A DNA stretch of 64,000 bases from Rohdeia mirabilis (GTDB lineage Bacteria; Planctomycetota; UBA1135; GCA-002686595), in the NCBI GenBank assembly GCA_007750655.1, contig CP036290.1:1612001-1676000 (forward strand), in the 5' to 3' direction. Under the pieces are notes generated by a model. That model was given only the letters and a program-made list of their open reading frames with translations. It searched no databases and was not told the DNA's origin. This document shows, one piece after another, positions 44,034 through 54,064 of this stretch. Each line of letters begins with the position of its first letter. The first letter of the stretch is position 1. Made by a program: the position numbers and the translations under genes.

Positions 44034-44193
44034 CGCTTCGGGGGATCGGTTGCGGGGAGCGGGAGGAAGGCGTTCGCGCGGCCGGTGCCTGAACCGTCGT
44101 CGCCGGTTCGCGCCGCTGGTGCGCAGTCGGCGAGCGCGCGGCTCAGCAGCGGTGGTGGGTCGGTGCGTCGGTCGGTCGTCGCCGCGTGGTCCG

Positions 44194-44991
44194 TCAGTCG
44201 GAACCTGGAACGAGCACCGTGACGCCCCGCGCGCACGCACTGGCGCGAAGGTCGGGTGCGGCACCGCTCGCCAGGAGCGCCGTGGTCCACGCGTCGGCCA
44301 GGGTAGCCCGCGGCGCGGTGCAGGCCACCACCTCGTGCGCGCGGGACCTCGTCCCGGTGCGTGCGTCGACCACATGACCACCCTCGGGCAGCCGGTCCTG
44401 GCCCCGCTGGGCCGAGACGGACAGGGCCGCGTCCACGAGCTCGACGTCGACGCAGCGCCCGTCCCCGAGGTCCACGCGCACCCCCCAACCGGACCGCTCC
44501 GGGGGAGCGCCCAGCGCGACCACCGTGCTCGTGCCGCCGTGGATCAGGGCCCGGGTCACGCCGGCGTCGACCAGTTCGTCGCGGGCGCGGTCGAGGGCCA
44601 CACCCTTGCCGATCGAGCCGGCGTCGACGCGCGCGGTGCTGCTCGTGCGACGGACGCGCGTCGCGCCGGGATCGTCCAGCTCGAGGGACCCGTCGGTGCC
44701 GTGGCACAGGTCGAAGGCGCCGCCGGTGAGTCGCTGCAGCTCGTCGGCCACGAGGAGCCACTCGCGATCGAGCGGATCGGTGCGCAGGGCCACGCCCGGC
44801 GCCGTGCGATTGAGGCGCGCGACGAAGCTGGAGGCCACGAAGCGCGACAGGGCGGCTTCGGTGTCGGTCACGGCGGCCAGCGCGGCTTCGCCCGCGGCAC
44901 GCAGGCGCACGGGATCGTCGCCGACCAGCACGATCTCGAAGCGCGTCGCCATCGCTTCGACGGCGAGTCGGATCGGCTGGGGCGTGTCCAT
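44194..44991 (-). CDS. apbE: ApbE-like FAD:protein FMN transferase
   Basis: 265 residues from ATG 44991. ApbE features: AMATRFEIVLVG at the start, EAALSRFVASSFVARLNRTAPG, DAGSIGKGVALDRARDEL (flavin-binding GxxGKGxxxD), IHGGTSTVVALG, and C-terminal TRSRAHEVVACTAPRATLADAWTTALLA with the metal-binding Asp/Thr. ApbE moves FMN from FAD onto a Thr of target proteins, normally outside the cytoplasm. No signal peptide is visible with this start, which is odd for a periplasmic enzyme; the in-frame ATG at 45063 does not supply one either. Its target within this cluster is not obvious. Confidence 0.87.
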   Translation of the reverse strand: MDTPQPIRLAVEAMATRFEIVLVGDDPVRLRAAGEAALAAVTDTEAALSRFVASSFVARLNRTAPGVALRTDPLDREWLLVADELQRLTGGAFDLCHGTDGSLELDDPGATRVRRTSSTARVDAGSIGKGVALDRARDELVDAGVTRALIHGGTSTVVALGAPPERSGWGVRVDLGDGRCVDVELVDAALSVSAQRGQDRLPEGGHVVDARTGTRSRAHEVVACTAPRATLADAWTTALLASGAAPDLRASACARGVTVLVPGSD

Positions 44992-45133
44992 GGATCGATC
45001 GGGGAGTTCGGTGCGGGCGCGTGCGCGCCGCCGCTCGCAGGGGCCGAGAAGGTAACGGCTCACGCGAGCGGGGGCGCGCGATCCGTGCGGACCGCGCGCC
45101 CCCGTTCACTCGTCGTCCTCGGACGCGCCCCGA

Positions 45134-46486
45134 TCAGACGCGATCCACGCGTCCGGTGGCTTCGTCGAAGCGCCAGGTGCCGCCCTGCCACAGGGCGCGC
45201 GTCGCCAGGTCGACGACGATCATGTGCGCCAGACCCAGGTCGACGGTCGAGCGGTTGGGCTTGCGCGAGCGCACGCAGCGCAGCCAGTCGAGACGCAGCT
45301 CGCCCTGCCAGTCCTTGCTCTCGCACTTGATCTCCTGGCGGTCGCGATCGTCCACGAACGGCGCCTGGGGCAGCAGTTCGACGTCGTTGCTGCCGAGCAT
45401 CAGGTCGGCTTCGTGGCCGCGGATCAGGATCGGCAGGCCGCGGTCGTTGCAGGTGGATCCGGACACGATCATCGTGTGGCCGGGGTTTCCAGAATCATCC
45501 GTCCACTGCGCGGTCAGCATGACGTTGTCGTGGTTCTCCATCTTCTTGTCGACCATGTGACCGCCGGCGGCCGACACCGTGGTCGGAAGGCCCATGTCGA
45601 GCGCGAAGATGATCGGCGTCATCTGGTGCACGAGCAGGTCACCGATGATGCCCGTCGAGTAGCGGCGGTAGCGGCGCCAACGGTGGTAGATCTCGGTGTC
45701 GAACTCGGCCAGGCCCAGCGGTCCGCACCAACGTTCCCAGTCGAGCGTCTCGCCCGGCTTCACCGACTCGTCGATGCCGTACAGCCACTCGCCGCTCCTC
45801 GAGTTGCGGCAGTACGAGGTCTGGCTCATCGTGGGCGTGCCGATCGCGCCCTTGGCGATCAGCTCCTTCGCCTGCACGTACTTGTCCTGCATCATGTACT
45901 GCGTGCCGACCTGACAGATCTTGTCGTTCGCGTCGACGGTGCGCTTCAGCCACAGCGCGTCCTCGAGGCGCAGGGTCATCGGCTTCTCGACGTACACGTC
46001 GGCGCCGGCGGCCATCGAGTCGACGGCGTGGGTCGCGTGCCAGTGCTCGGTCGACGCGATCAGCACCGCGTGCGGACGCTCGGTCTCGAGCATCTCCTTG
46101 TAGTCGACGTAGGCGTTGCACGTGCCCTCGCCCTGGCTGCCCAGGATCTTGCGCAGCGTGGCGTCGCGGCGCGGCTTGCAGACTTCGGCGATCCCGACGA
46201 TGTCGAGCTTCTCGACGCCCTCGTTCCGCGCGCGCAGCATCCCGTCGATGTGTCCGTTGCCCATGCCGCCCGGGCCGATGACGGCGACGCGCAGGGCCTC
46301 GTCCTGGGCGACCGGGGTGTGGGGCCGGCCGGCGGTGACCGGCTTGATCAGTCCGGCGGCCGGGTTGCCGAAGGCGTTGCCCGCGAGGGAGCCGCCGAGG
46401 GCCGTGCCGATGGCGGCCGCGGTGCCCGAGCGCAGGACGGAGCGGCGGGTCGTGGACCGGTTGGGATCGAGAGGGCTGTTCGTCAT
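45134..46486 (-). CDS. Gfo/Idh/MocA family oxidoreductase with Tat signal, paralogue B
   Basis: 450 residues. Tat signal at the start (STTRRSVLRSGTAAAIGTAL). Rossmann motif RVAVIGPGGMGNGHIDGM, EKP motif in DVYVEKPMTLRLEDAL. Segments EHWHATHAV, EWLYGIDESVKPGETLDWERW, YHRWRRYRRYSTGIIGD, SGSTCNDRGLP and KPNRSTVDLGLAHMIVVDL match paralogue A at 40741 nearly residue for residue, so the two arose by duplication. B keeps a full export signal while A does not, a possible split into periplasmic and cytoplasmic forms. It heads the minus-strand run down to 36888 and is divergent from the coiled-coil gene at 46635. Confidence 0.92.
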   Translation of the reverse strand: MTNSPLDPNRSTTRRSVLRSGTAAAIGTALGGSLAGNAFGNPAAGLIKPVTAGRPHTPVAQDEALRVAVIGPGGMGNGHIDGMLRARNEGVEKLDIVGIAEVCKPRRDATLRKILGSQGEGTCNAYVDYKEMLETERPHAVLIASTEHWHATHAVDSMAAGADVYVEKPMTLRLEDALWLKRTVDANDKICQVGTQYMMQDKYVQAKELIAKGAIGTPTMSQTSYCRNSRSGEWLYGIDESVKPGETLDWERWCGPLGLAEFDTEIYHRWRRYRRYSTGIIGDLLVHQMTPIIFALDMGLPTTVSAAGGHMVDKKMENHDNVMLTAQWTDDSGNPGHTMIVSGSTCNDRGLPILIRGHEADLMLGSNDVELLPQAPFVDDRDRQEIKCESKDWQGELRLDWLRCVRSRKPNRSTVDLGLAHMIVVDLATRALWQGGTWRFDEATGRVDRV

Positions 46487-46634
46487 GGGAGTGTCGCGGG
46501 GACGGGGTGCGCGGGGGTCGTGGTGGGTGGAGCGGGTGGAGCGGGTGGGCGCGGCGGGAAGGACCTGCCAGGCGCGGGACGAGTATAGGCAGCGCGCCGC
46601 GACGCCGTGGGCTCCTGGCCGCTACCCTCGGCCC

Positions 46635-47309
46635 ATGCAGCTTCGACCGGGACCCGCGCGGAAGAACGACGCGAACGGCATCTACCTGAGCCCCAACGAC
46701 CCCTTCGCCGTCGACTGGCAGCCCAAGGGCGAGGGCGTCGTCCACGTCTCGGCGCCCAAGGATCTGGTCAAGCGCGACGAGCGGGACGCCGAAGTGGCTG
46801 CCGTTCGCGTCGGTGCCGGTTCGGGCGCCACGGCCGCGGAACGGGCCGAACTCGAACGCGTGCGCGCACGGGTGTCCTACCTCGAAGGGGCGTTGGCCCA
46901 GTCGGAACGGATCGAGTCGGCGGCCCAGTCCTTCTCGGACACGCTCGAGAAGCGCTCCGCCGAGGAGCGCGCGCGCCACGTCTCCGAACTCGACGGCCTG
47001 CGGACCCTGCTCGATCAGAAGGAACGCGAACTGCGGACCCTGGCCCTCGAGATGGGCAAGGTGCAAGGACGTCTGGAGGCGGCCGAGGCGCGGCTGCAGC
47101 TGACGGGCGGCTCGCCGTCGTCGTCCGCGCGCGCCACGTCCGCGGAGTTCGGGGCGCGTGCCGTCGAAAGGCAGGACCCTGGCGCCGACCGTTCGCGCGG
47201 AGCCTTCCCCGCGTCGATGGCCTGGACCCAGACCACGGTCGGCATGTTCCTGGTCGGCGTCATCACCGTCGGCGTGGTCGCGCTGGTGCTGATCGCGCTC
47301 GCCAGCTGA
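46635..47309 (+). CDS. Coiled-coil protein with C-terminal membrane anchor
   Basis: 224 residues from ATG 46635. The N-terminal ~60 residues are polar, residues ~75-150 form a long coiled coil (AERAELERVRARVSYLEGAL; KRSAEERARHVSELDGLRTL; LDQKERELRTLALEMGK), then a Ser/Ala-rich linker and one hydrophobic helix at the very C-terminus (TTVGMFLVGVITVGVVALVLIALAS). This is a tail-anchored layout, with the coiled coil facing the cytoplasm. Function unknown; possibly a scaffold. A longer open frame upstream is divergent promoter sequence. Confidence 0.75.
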   Translation: MQLRPGPARKNDANGIYLSPNDPFAVDWQPKGEGVVHVSAPKDLVKRDERDAEVAAVRVGAGSGATAAERAELERVRARVSYLEGALAQSERIESAAQSFSDTLEKRSAEERARHVSELDGLRTLLDQKERELRTLALEMGKVQGRLEAAEARLQLTGGSPSSSARATSAEFGARAVERQDPGADRSRGAFPASMAWTQTTVGMFLVGVITVGVVALVLIALAS

Positions 47310-47401
47310 GTCCCGCGGCGTCCGCGGTCCCGCGCGCTCCACTCGGCCGCTCGCCGGTTCGACGGGGGTGTGCCGAGCGGCGTGTCGGTGCGCCGGACGG
47401 G

Positions 47402-47778
47402 GTGTGGAAGAGGGGCGGAGGAGAGGAAGAGGAGCGACCCGTTCGCACGACTCGCGACGGCACCTGGCTAGGAGCTCGCATTCCGGGACAGAGGAACGTC
47501 GCCGACCTCGCGGTCCACACGCTCGCCGACGACAGCCTCGGCGACCAGCAGATCCACGTGTACGCCAACGGTGAACGCATCGGCCGCTTCCTCCACGGTG
47601 GCGGCCTGCGCGACTGGACGTTGCGTCCCTTCACGATCGAGAACGAGCACGGCGGCAAACCGCCCGTTCGCTGGTGATCCGTTCAACGGTGATCCGTTCG
47701 CAGGTGAAGATCTGGAACCGTCCGCTCTCGGCCGACGAAGCAGCTGCGGAAGCCGCGTCGCTGCTCGTCAGCAATTGA
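47402..47778 (+). pseudogene. LamG-domain C-terminal remnant, frameshifted
   Basis: Two adjoining frames together read like the end of a LamG (concanavalin-A-like) domain. The first (47402-47677) gives ADLAVHTLADDSLGDQQIHV then YANGERIGRFLHGGG, matching the LamG pattern of a strand with an x-x-Y-x-N-G-E-x-V hairpin. The second, one frame away, overlaps at 47674 and ends QVKIWNRPLSADEAAAEAAS at 47778, matching the classic LamG end (V-R-I-W-N-R-A-L-S-x-x-E). Neither part has a good start, and the join falls in a direct repeat GGTGATCCGTTC (47673-47684 and 47688-47699). It is probably a decayed fragment of a larger secreted protein; a sequencing frameshift is also possible. Confidence 0.55.
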
Positions 47779-47800
47779 TCGGAAACGCTTCGGAACGCGA

Positions 47801-47836
47801 GCGGGCCGCCGCCGGGACCTCCCGGCGGCGGCCCGC
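47801..47836 (-). terminator. Perfect 16-bp GC hairpin between convergent genes
   Basis: GCGGGCCGCCGCCGGG (47801-47816), loop ACCT, CCCGGCGGCGGCCCGC (47821-47836). It lies 28 bases beyond the stop of the TPR gene (47865, minus strand) and 22 beyond the LamG remnant, so it can end either transcript. No real T run follows. Confidence 0.6.
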
Positions 47837-47864
47837 GCTGCGTTGCGGAGCACCGATCGAGCGT

Positions 47865-50429
47865 TCAGCCCGCGCCGCCGCCGTCCTCGCCCGGACGGAA
47901 GCCCGATTGGCGCATGAGGCCGCGCTGGTCCCGATAGGTCGATTCGTCCTCGTCCACGTCCACGATCCGCGGCGTCGGACCGAAGCGCGGGTGGTGCTCG
48001 AGCGCGACGCGTTCCGCCTCCTCGCGGTCGAAGGCCAGCACGCCGTAGCTGACCGACAGACGCTTCCAGCCCGCGGTCTCGTCGAGGCGTTGGTCGCGAG
48101 CGTCCCAGTCGGCGGGCAGGTCCTGTTCGATCGTCACGTCGAAGTAGTGGACGTCGGTCTCCTCCTCGCGCGCGGCGCGCCAGGCGTTCAGGATCGACGC
48201 ACTGCCCAGTCCGAGCTCCAGCGCGCGCCGTCGCACCGCGTCCGCCACGTCGTCGAGACCTTCGCACGACTCGGCGGCGAGGAGCACCCGCTCGAGCGCG
48301 GCGAACACGCCGTACCGATTGAGGTCCTCGACCTCGCGCGTCGGTCGCGCCAGGAAGTGCGACGCCACCCGGCGCGTCTCCTCGGGACCGTGCGTGGCCG
48401 CCGTGATCGGCACGCGATAGGACTCCCACGCGAAGGCCAGCGCGGGGAAGGCCGCTTCGGCCGCGGCGAGCTTCTCGGCGGCTTCCGCGTGACGTCCGCT
48501 GCCCACGAGGCCCAACAACTCGTAGTAGGGGACCCACTGGCTGTCCGGCGTGTGCTCGGCGTAGCGTCGCACGTAGGAGACGAGGGCCTGGTGTTCGGCC
48601 AGTCCGGCCGCGCGACCGACGGCGGCCCACAGCACGTCGGGATCGTCGTTGCCCGAGCGCAGGGCGAGGTCGAGCACCGCGAGTGCGTCCGTGCTCCGAC
48701 CGGATCGACCGTACAGCTCGGCAAGTCGCAGCGTCACCCACGCATCGGAGCGGTCCAACCGCGCCGCGCGCGCCAACAGGCGCTCGGCCCGGTCCTCGTC
48801 GCCGCGGTCGAGGAACCACGACGCCGCGCGCGCGCGCACTCCGACGTCGTCGGGCGCCAGCTCCACCGATCGGTCGAACCAGGCCACGAGCGTCTCCTCG
48901 AGGATCGTCTCGCCCATGGCCGAACCCTCCACGCGGCGCAGCATCCAGCCGATGAAGGCCAGGTACGACAGGACCACGCCGTCGTCCTCGAGCCCCGCGG
49001 CCAGCCTGCGCACGTGCTGCCAGGTCCGCGCGGGATCGGAGGCGAACGGGTCGAGGTCGTAGAACGCGCTCAGCAGCGCGACCCGTCCGTCGCGATCGTC
49101 CGGTTCGGGTTCGAGCGCGAACAGCTCGGTCTCGAGCGCCGTCAAGTCGCCGTCCTCGCGTCGAGCCGCGGCGACTCGGCGCTGAAGATCGCGCACGCGC
49201 GCGACGAACTCGGGCGGTGGACGGAGTGCGGTCTCCGCCTCGTGCACTTCGGAGCTCTCCGCGAGCGTCGTGGTGTCGGCTTCGACGGGGACGGCAGCGC
49301 TGGACGACGCGACCGTCAGGACCGCGCGCGGCGGAGCGAGCGGGGCGTGCGGCCACGCGTCGACACCGCTCGCTTCGAGGAGGTCGAGGCGGCGCAGCGT
49401 CAAGTGGTCGCGGGCGTCCCGCGCGCGTTCGCGCAACTGCCGGACGAGCCCCTCGACGCGCTCGCCGCGTCCGGCACGCAGGTCGTTCGCGATCAGTCGC
49501 AGGCGGTTCTCGAACCACTTGTCGATCCGCTTCGCTCGCCACAGACGGCGATCCAACGCTTCGAGCAGGTGGTTCGCGCCCTCGAAGTCGCCGGTGAGGC
49601 TCGCGCGCAGTGCGGCCACGTGGTCGAGCGCGATCTGGGTCCGCGGCGCTTCGTCCGGGTCGAACGGGGGGGCCTGCTCGAGGATCTTGAACGGCTGGGG
49701 CTCGTCGCCGCGCAGGCAGGCCAACGTCGCCGCTTCGATCTGGCACTCGGCGTCGTGCTCGGCTTCGAACGTCGAGCCGGTGACCCGTTCGCGAGCCTCG
49801 GCCAGAGCGCGCTCGGCGCCTGCCACGTCGCCCATCGACGTCAGGATGGAAGCCTCGCCGATCGCTGCGGCGAAGCGCTTGGTCTCGTCCGCCGTCGAAC
49901 CCGGAGCGCGGGCGCTGCGCGCGAAGTGCAGGGCCATGTCGAGGTCGTCGGCCGCCAGGGCTCGGGCGCGCCCGTAGGCCCGGAAACAGCCGATGCAGCC
50001 GGTCTTGCCCGTGCGCCGGCAGACCGCGATGCCCTCGTTGAGTGCGCTGTCGAGACCCGGAGAGTTGGCCCCGTACATGTCGGCGATCGACGTGGCGAGG
50101 TTGTCGTAGGCGCAGGCGCTGTACCAGTAGACGTTGCTCCGGTACGCGTCGTCGTCCATGTCCGGTTGGAACTCGACGGCGGCGTCGCGCGACTCGAGCA
50201 GCGCGATCATCTCGAGCGAAGCGCGCTTGCCGACCTCGGGTTGCAGCACGCCCGGCGCGGTGTTGAGCACCAGGAAGCAGGCCTGCACGTACGCGTTCAG
50301 ATCGCGCTCGTCCTTCGCGCGCGCCTGCATCTCGAGGGCGAGCGTGTGGGCGCTCCGCAGTCGCAGGCCCTTGTGCAGGTCCCACACGCGATCGTGCAGG
50401 GCGTCGAAGTCGATGGATTCGTTCGTCAT
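47865..50429 (-). CDS. Large TPR-repeat protein paired with HSP90-like gene
   Basis: 854 residues, no signal peptide or membrane helix, so cytosolic. Tetratricopeptide-like helical pairs run through much of it; the clearest are in the C-terminal half (FDRSVELAPDDVGVRARAAS, DRGDEDRAERLLARAARLDR, LAELYGRSGRSTDALAVLDL). The N-terminal half also has helical repeats (RSAHTLALEMQARAKDERD) and a CxxC (TGKTGCIGC). A Pro/Ala-rich linker near residue 370-400 splits the two halves. It starts 27 bases after the HSP90-like gene stop and must be co-transcribed with it. TPR proteins are the standard co-chaperones of eukaryotic HSP90, so a chaperone/co-chaperone pair is a reasonable inference, not shown directly. 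Confidence 0.85.
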   Translation of the reverse strand: MTNESIDFDALHDRVWDLHKGLRLRSAHTLALEMQARAKDERDLNAYVQACFLVLNTAPGVLQPEVGKRASLEMIALLESRDAAVEFQPDMDDDAYRSNVYWYSACAYDNLATSIADMYGANSPGLDSALNEGIAVCRRTGKTGCIGCFRAYGRARALAADDLDMALHFARSARAPGSTADETKRFAAAIGEASILTSMGDVAGAERALAEARERVTGSTFEAEHDAECQIEAATLACLRGDEPQPFKILEQAPPFDPDEAPRTQIALDHVAALRASLTGDFEGANHLLEALDRRLWRAKRIDKWFENRLRLIANDLRAGRGERVEGLVRQLRERARDARDHLTLRRLDLLEASGVDAWPHAPLAPPRAVLTVASSSAAVPVEADTTTLAESSEVHEAETALRPPPEFVARVRDLQRRVAAARREDGDLTALETELFALEPEPDDRDGRVALLSAFYDLDPFASDPARTWQHVRRLAAGLEDDGVVLSYLAFIGWMLRRVEGSAMGETILEETLVAWFDRSVELAPDDVGVRARAASWFLDRGDEDRAERLLARAARLDRSDAWVTLRLAELYGRSGRSTDALAVLDLALRSGNDDPDVLWAAVGRAAGLAEHQALVSYVRRYAEHTPDSQWVPYYELLGLVGSGRHAEAAEKLAAAEAAFPALAFAWESYRVPITAATHGPEETRRVASHFLARPTREVEDLNRYGVFAALERVLLAAESCEGLDDVADAVRRRALELGLGSASILNAWRAAREEETDVHYFDVTIEQDLPADWDARDQRLDETAGWKRLSVSYGVLAFDREEAERVALEHHPRFGPTPRIVDVDEDESTYRDQRGLMRQSGFRPGEDGGGAG

Positions 50430-50456
50430 GGCGGCGGTCTTCGGAGCTTCGAGCGA

Positions 50457-52292
50457 TCAGGGAAGCGCCTCGGCCACCCACTCGAGGTCGCGCAGGCGTG
50501 TGCGTTGGGCGTCGTCCCCGAGTCGGGCGCCCGCGGCCTCGAGGGCGCCCGCCACCTGCACGCGCAGGACGTGGGCGAGGGGGTGGGAGCACGAGCGCTC
50601 GAGGGCGCGGCGCACCAGCGGGTGGGCGAGGTCGAGGAGGACCTCGTTCTGGTGGCTCGAGCCCGTGTCGAGCTCCCGGTCGATGAGTGCTTGGAAGCCG
50701 GCCGGAACGCGCCCCTGGCCGCGCAGGGCCGCGAAGCTGCGCGCCAGGTCGCCCCGTTCGTCCAGCAGCGCGAGGCACGGCTGCGCGCCACTTCCACGGC
50801 CGGTGAACACGCGCGTGCCCTCGATGCCGAGGAACCTCTGCCAGACGTCGTCGATCGGGCCGTGGTCGCGGATCTCGAGAACGGAGTCCGCGAAGCCGTC
50901 CGACTCGAGCTTCGCCGGTCGCAGGTCGATGGCGCCACCGGCCGCGTTCGCATCGCGCACCAGTGCGGTCAAGAGGGTCAACTCGAAGCTGCGCAGGCAG
51001 TGGACGCAGGGTGCTTCGCTGGCTCGGAAGGCCGAGTCGACCCAGCGCTCCTGGCGGCGCTCCGTGTTGAACCACACCACGTGGTCCACGCTCTCGCCGC
51101 GCAACGGGTCCGCCTGGCTGCGTGCGAGCAGCTCGTCGAACGTGAGCGGCCCGGCCGAGGTGGACCAGCGCAGCGTCGTGCGCAGGACGGCTCGCAGTCG
51201 CGGCGTGTCGAGCGCGCTGCCTGTGAGCGTGTAGCGGTGCCACTCGCAGATGGCCTGCCACTGGACGTCGTCCTCGCGGCCGAGGCGCTCGAACCACTCG
51301 AAGGCCAGTTCCTCGAGGCGTTCGCGGGCGGCTCGGAACGCTGCGTCGCGCACCAGGTCCTCGCGGCTCGCGGTCGGCGTGCAGTTGGTCAGCTCGAGGA
51401 CGCCGCGCAGGAAGGGAGCCCACGACGGAACGAGTCCGCGCACGGAGGTCGAGATCAGCATGCGCTTGAGCGTCGCGTGGACCGTCGCTTCCGAGGTGAA
51501 CCCGGGCGTGCGTTCGGGCGAGACGTAGACCGCTCCGCGCAGTTGGGTCGGGCCGCGGTCCTGCACGGTCAGCACGGCCAGCGGCTCCTCCGAGAAGCGT
51601 TCGGCGAGATCGGTCTGGATCTCGTTGTCGTCGGGAGTCGGTTCGAGCCACGACGCGCGGGCCAGATTCACGCGCCGCTGTGAGTCGCCGATGTGGATGG
51701 GGACCTCGAGGTACTCGGCGTAGCGGCGCACGACCTCTTCCAGCTTCGCGAGGTCCGCGGCGTATTCGAGTGCGTCGGGGCGCAGGTGCAGCCGCACGCT
51801 CGTCCCGCGCTCGGCGCGCTCGCCCGGGCCGACGAGGATGTCCGCGTCCCGGCCCGCGATCCACGTCACCGGCTGGCTGGAGGCCCCGCGCCGCGAGTGG
51901 ACCTCGATGCGGTCGGCGATCAGGAACGCGGACAACAGGCCGATTCCGAACTGGCCGATCAGCGCGCTCGAAGCGCCCTCACGCGCGGCGTCGCCCTTGA
52001 TCGCGCCCGTGAGGCTGACGCCGACCGTGCCGAGGTAGCGCTCCGCCTCCGCCTCGTCGAGGCCGATGCCGTCGTCCTCGAACTCGAGCGTGCCCGCGTT
52101 CGCGTCGGCGCGGATGCGGATCGCGCCGGTGTAGTCCAGTTCCTCGTCGCGACGGCGGCGGATGCTGTCGTGCGCGTTCTGGATCAGCTCGCGGATCGGC
52201 GTCGCCCGGTCGGAGTAGAGCGAGCGGCCCATGATCTCGATCACGCCGGCCATCTCGACACGGAACGGGATGCGGCGCAGCGAAGGGCTCAT
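50457..52292 (-). CDS. Divergent HSP90 (HtpG-like) ATPase chaperone
   Basis: 611 residues. The GHKL ATP-binding fold is intact: RELIQNAHDSI with Glu35, Asn39 and Asp42, DDGIGL (73-78), and GQFGIGLLSAF (113-123). The middle domain follows (LRGAVYVSPERTPGF; RMLISTSVRGLVPSWAPFLRGVLELTN, where HtpG has an L-P-x-x-L-x-F-x-x-G-V-V-D-S element; the acidic Asp-Leu of that element is changed to LTNCTP). The C-terminal ~250 residues are hard to align with HtpG, and carry a CVHC motif. Overall length is near that of HtpG, but the identity looks low, so it is a separate HSP90 branch. Downstream TPR gene: 27 bases. Confidence 0.87.
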   Translation of the reverse strand: MSPSLRRIPFRVEMAGVIEIMGRSLYSDRATPIRELIQNAHDSIRRRRDEELDYTGAIRIRADANAGTLEFEDDGIGLDEAEAERYLGTVGVSLTGAIKGDAAREGASSALIGQFGIGLLSAFLIADRIEVHSRRGASSQPVTWIAGRDADILVGPGERAERGTSVRLHLRPDALEYAADLAKLEEVVRRYAEYLEVPIHIGDSQRRVNLARASWLEPTPDDNEIQTDLAERFSEEPLAVLTVQDRGPTQLRGAVYVSPERTPGFTSEATVHATLKRMLISTSVRGLVPSWAPFLRGVLELTNCTPTASREDLVRDAAFRAARERLEELAFEWFERLGREDDVQWQAICEWHRYTLTGSALDTPRLRAVLRTTLRWSTSAGPLTFDELLARSQADPLRGESVDHVVWFNTERRQERWVDSAFRASEAPCVHCLRSFELTLLTALVRDANAAGGAIDLRPAKLESDGFADSVLEIRDHGPIDDVWQRFLGIEGTRVFTGRGSGAQPCLALLDERGDLARSFAALRGQGRVPAGFQALIDRELDTGSSHQNEVLLDLAHPLVRRALERSCSHPLAHVLRVQVAGALEAAGARLGDDAQRTRLRDLEWVAEALP

Positions 52293-52365
52293 GGCGTGGG
52301 GACGGACAGCGTGGGGGCGGGCGGGCGCCGCAGTCTACTGGCCCCTGTGGCCGGATGGCACGGAT

Positions 52366-52401
52366 GCGGGCCGCCGCCGGAGGGTTCCGGCGGCGGCCCG
52401 C
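52366..52401 (-). terminator. Perfect 16-bp GC hairpin after glutamate dehydrogenase
   Basis: GCGGGCCGCCGCCGGA (52366-52381), loop GGGT, TCCGGCGGCGGCCCGC (52386-52401), 46 bases beyond the gdhA stop at 52448. Nearly the same stem as at 47801-47836, without a T run. Confidence 0.6.
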
Positions 52402-52447
52402 AGAGTCGATCGTCGCGGTTCGCGCGGCCTGCGTGGTGGACTCGCGC

Positions 52448-53803
<1,356 letters not shown>

Positions 53804-54064
53804 GGATCGTTGGATCGTGGGGGAGGGGGCAGCGACCGGATGGAGGGCTGCGGGGTCGCAGGGCTCATCGCCGGTCAGGGGCACAGTCTGGACCTCGCGG
53901 GTGCCCGGCCGAGCCTCCGCACCCGGAATTGGGCCAGGAAGCGGGAACGTCCGCCGCGACCAGCCACTCGGACGGCCGGGGTCGGGGCGCGCGGTGGTTG
54001 GACGCGCTCGGGGAGTCGTGGCACAGTCCGACCGGGGTCGACCGCTCCGCGACCCGTCCTACCC

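Noticed and set aside
47468..47686. A 72-codon minus-strand frame with protein-like composition
   Set aside because: It lies antisense to the LamG-like segment, which has recognisable motifs; the minus-strand reading has none.
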